This document shows, one piece after another, positions 62,390-64,000 of a stretch of DNA of 64,000 nt. Source of the DNA: an uncultured Erythrobacter sp. (GTDB lineage Bacteria; Pseudomonadota; Alphaproteobacteria; Sphingomonadales; Sphingomonadaceae); NCBI GenBank assembly GCA_947499505.1, contig CANMOQ010000002.1:1-64000 (forward strand). Direction: 5' to 3'. The position numbers were made by a program, and so were the translations under genes. The notes beneath the pieces were generated by a model. That model had not been told where the DNA came from. It did no database searches and was given only the letters and a program-made list of their open reading frames with translations. Every line of letters begins with the position of its first letter. The stretch's first letter is position 1.

Positions 62390-63613
62390 ATGGAACACAC
62401 ATACGAATACACCCCTGTTGAAGGCGGCGCTCCGATCAAATCCTGGACGCGCGGCGTGCCAGTTGACGACAAGGCCCGCGAGCAATTGTCGCGGGCGGCA
62501 AAGATGCCGTTCATCTTCAAGCACGTGGCGGCAATGCCCGATGTGCACGTTGGTATCGGCGCGACCGTGGGCTCGGTTATCCCGACCAAAGGAGCGGTGA
62601 TCCCGGCAGCCGTTGGTGTGGACATCGGCTGCGGCATCATGGCCGCGCGAACCTCGCTCATGGCGAGCGATCTGCCAGACAATCTCGCTGGCATTCGCTC
62701 CGCGATTGAAGCGGCGGTTCCGCATGGCCGGACGGCTGGACGCGGCCGGCGCGACAAGGGCTCTTGGGGTGAACCGCCTCGGGCCGTGGTCGATGCCTGG
62801 GCTGGTCTTGCCGTGCGGTTTGGCAATATCGTCGCCAAATATCCGCGACTTAAGAATGCAAACACCGTCGTGCATCTCGGCACGCTGGGCACTGGCAATC
62901 ACTTTATTGAGCTGTGCCTTGATACCGAACAACGCGTTTGGATGATGCTGCATTCGGGCAGCCGCGGCATTGGCAATGCGATTGGCCGGTTCTTTATTGA
63001 ACTTGCCAAGAAGGACATGCGCCAATGGCATATTAATCTGCCGGATGAAGATCTGGCCTATTTCCCGGAAGGGACAGAGCACTTTGACGATTACGTCGAA
63101 GCGGTCGAATGGGCTCAGGACTTTGCCGCGCTTAACCGCCGGGTGATGATGACGCACGCGCTTGATGCGCTGCGCAGCCAAATCGCAAAGCCGTTTGAGG
63201 CGGAATGCGAAGCGGTGAATTGTCATCACAACTATGTCCGCCGCGAAAACCATTTTGGCGAAAACGTGCTGGTGACCCGCAAGGGCGCAGTGCGGGCGGC
63301 CAAGGGTACGCTTGGCATTATTCCCGGCTCGATGGGGGCGAAGAGCTTCATCGTGCGCGGCCTTGGCAATGCGGAAAGCTTTGACAGCTGCTCGCATGGC
63401 GCAGGCCGGGTGATGAGCCGGACGCAAGCGAAGAAGCTGGTGTCGATCGACGAGCACATCGCTGATACCGCAGGCGTTGAATGCCGTAAGGATGTAGGCG
63501 TGATTGATGAAACGCCTAAGGCTTACAAGCCGATTGAGGCCGTTATGTCAGCTCAGGCTGATCTGGTTGAGATCGTCCATACGCTCAAGCAGGTGGTGTG
63601 CGTGAAGGGGTGA
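62390..63613 (+). CDS. rtcB: RNA-splicing ligase RtcB (canonical)
   Basis: 407 residues. VGVDIGCGIMA near 75-85 with metal Asp and Cys, GTGNHFIEL near 170, HSGSRGIGN near 187, NCHHNYVRREN near 280 and SCSHGAGRVMSR near 333 with the His that receives GMP. Ligates 3'-phosphate (or 2',3'-cyclic phosphate) to 5'-OH RNA ends. ATG 62390 has AAGGA 7 nt upstream (62387 alternative). Followed by rtcA. Confidence 0.95.
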   Translation: MEHTYEYTPVEGGAPIKSWTRGVPVDDKAREQLSRAAKMPFIFKHVAAMPDVHVGIGATVGSVIPTKGAVIPAAVGVDIGCGIMAARTSLMASDLPDNLAGIRSAIEAAVPHGRTAGRGRRDKGSWGEPPRAVVDAWAGLAVRFGNIVAKYPRLKNANTVVHLGTLGTGNHFIELCLDTEQRVWMMLHSGSRGIGNAIGRFFIELAKKDMRQWHINLPDEDLAYFPEGTEHFDDYVEAVEWAQDFAALNRRVMMTHALDALRSQIAKPFEAECEAVNCHHNYVRRENHFGENVLVTRKGAVRAAKGTLGIIPGSMGAKSFIVRGLGNAESFDSCSHGAGRVMSRTQAKKLVSIDEHIADTAGVECRKDVGVIDETPKAYKPIEAVMSAQADLVEIVHTLKQVVCVKG

Positions 63614-63711
63614 TGAGCCCTTTGCGGACATCGCCTGCCCGGCCATCGCACAAACAGGCCTCGACACTGGTCAGGCTCGGCGTCACAACACTCAAAAGTA
63701 AGAGAAAACCA

Positions 63712-64000
63712 ATGATTACTATCGACGGTTCAGAGGGTGAAGGCGGCGGCCAAATGCTGCGCTATTCGGCGGCATTGTCGCTGATCACCGGCGAGCCATT
63801 CACTATCACCAATATCCGTGGCGGACGCAAAAAGCCCGGCATGATGCGTCAGCATGTAACCTCGCTTGAGGCGGCGGCGCTGATTGGCGGTGCAAAGGCA
63901 AACGGCCTAGCTATCGGTTCAAGCGAGCTGACCTTTCGCCCTGGCGCGATTACGCCTGGGGAGTTCACTTTTTCAGTTGGCACAGCGGGCGCGACCGCGC
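63712..64000 (+). CDS. rtcA: RNA 3'-terminal phosphate cyclase RtcA (partial, cut by window end)
   Basis: The first 96 codons are present. ITIDGSEGEGGGQMLRYSAALS is the family N-terminus, followed by NIRGGRKKPGMMRQHVTSLEAA, both characteristic of RtcA. Converts RNA 3'-phosphate to 2',3'-cyclic phosphate with ATP, complementing RtcB. It begins 98 bp after rtcB, same strand, presumably same transcript. Confidence 0.93.
   Translation, partial: MITIDGSEGEGGGQMLRYSAALSLITGEPFTITNIRGGRKKPGMMRQHVTSLEAAALIGGAKANGLAIGSSELTFRPGAITPGEFTFSVGTAGATA

Noticed and set aside
62237..63457. 406-codon open frame on the minus strand opposite rtcB
   Set aside because: It mirrors rtcB codon for codon, has His/Arg-rich nonsense composition and no ribosome site; rtcB on the plus strand carries all family motifs.
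48296..64000. Right attachment site (copy of the tRNA-Leu 3' end)
   Set aside because: No convincing direct repeat of the tRNA end was seen in the remaining sequence by eye; it may lie outside the window.
1..64000. CRISPR arrays, complete insertion sequences, rRNA operons
   Set aside because: No regularly spaced repeats, transposase genes with terminal repeats, or rRNA sequence were seen.

Overview
The window looks like chromosome of a sphingomonad alphaproteobacterium of the Erythrobacter/Altererythrobacter type. This is an inference from family resemblance and gene order: fnr-ccoNOQP-ccoGHIS-hemN, metX-metW, hisC-tyrA, ftsE-ftsX-YdcF-plsC and hflK-hflC-degP blocks, high GC, tRNAs with encoded CCA ends. 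No rRNA, CRISPR array or intact insertion sequence was seen.

Layout. 1-1.7 kb: the tail of a uronate-degradation locus (kduD end, alginate-lyase-like gene, first codons of kdgK) cut off by a decayed tyrosine-recombinase remnant. 1.7-13.8 kb: a microaerobic respiration block, with DUF2189 and OmpW-like membrane proteins, a Crp/Fnr regulator, the cbb3 oxidase operon ccoNOQP, its assembly genes ccoGHIS, a small unknown gene and hemN. Four TTGAT-N4-ATCAA type boxes tie these genes into one regulon. 13.8-17.9 kb: a decaying stretch with a nuclease-family gene, a frameshifted cardiolipin synthase containing a 7-bp tandem repeat, a regulator that lost its HTH domain, and a hairpin-rich non-coding region ending in a minus-strand terminator, followed by tRNA-Lys. 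17.9-48.2 kb: mostly housekeeping genes (folK, aguB-like amidase, msrA, rsmB-like, SDHAF4-like, P450, hemH, molybdenum hydroxylase, mrp, hflKC, degP-like, PBP1A, msrB, GST, metXW, hisC, tyrA, plsC, ftsEX).

48.2-64 kb is accessory in character. A tyrosine integrase lies directly downstream of tRNA-Leu(GAG), followed by a Rad50/SMC-like ATPase paired with a 72-aa protein, and a glycan group (carbamoyltransferase, GT32-like enzyme, and an unusual GT25 to unknown-domain to GH16 fusion). Then comes an RNA-repair locus: a 33-aa ORF and an unknown 246-aa protein in front of an rtcB2-prfH pair, flanked by two related non-coding repeats; and, convergent to it, rtcR with divergent canonical rtcB and rtcA behind a sigma-54 promoter and a palindromic upstream site. 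Two RtcB ligases therefore sit within 5 kb, one linked to ribosome rescue and one to RtcR-controlled RNA repair.

The strongest candidates for something undescribed are the unknown gene(s) preceding rtcB2-prfH, the SMC-like ATPase plus small protein next to the integrase, the GT25-GH16 fusion, and the hairpin-rich region at about 17.2-17.4 kb.
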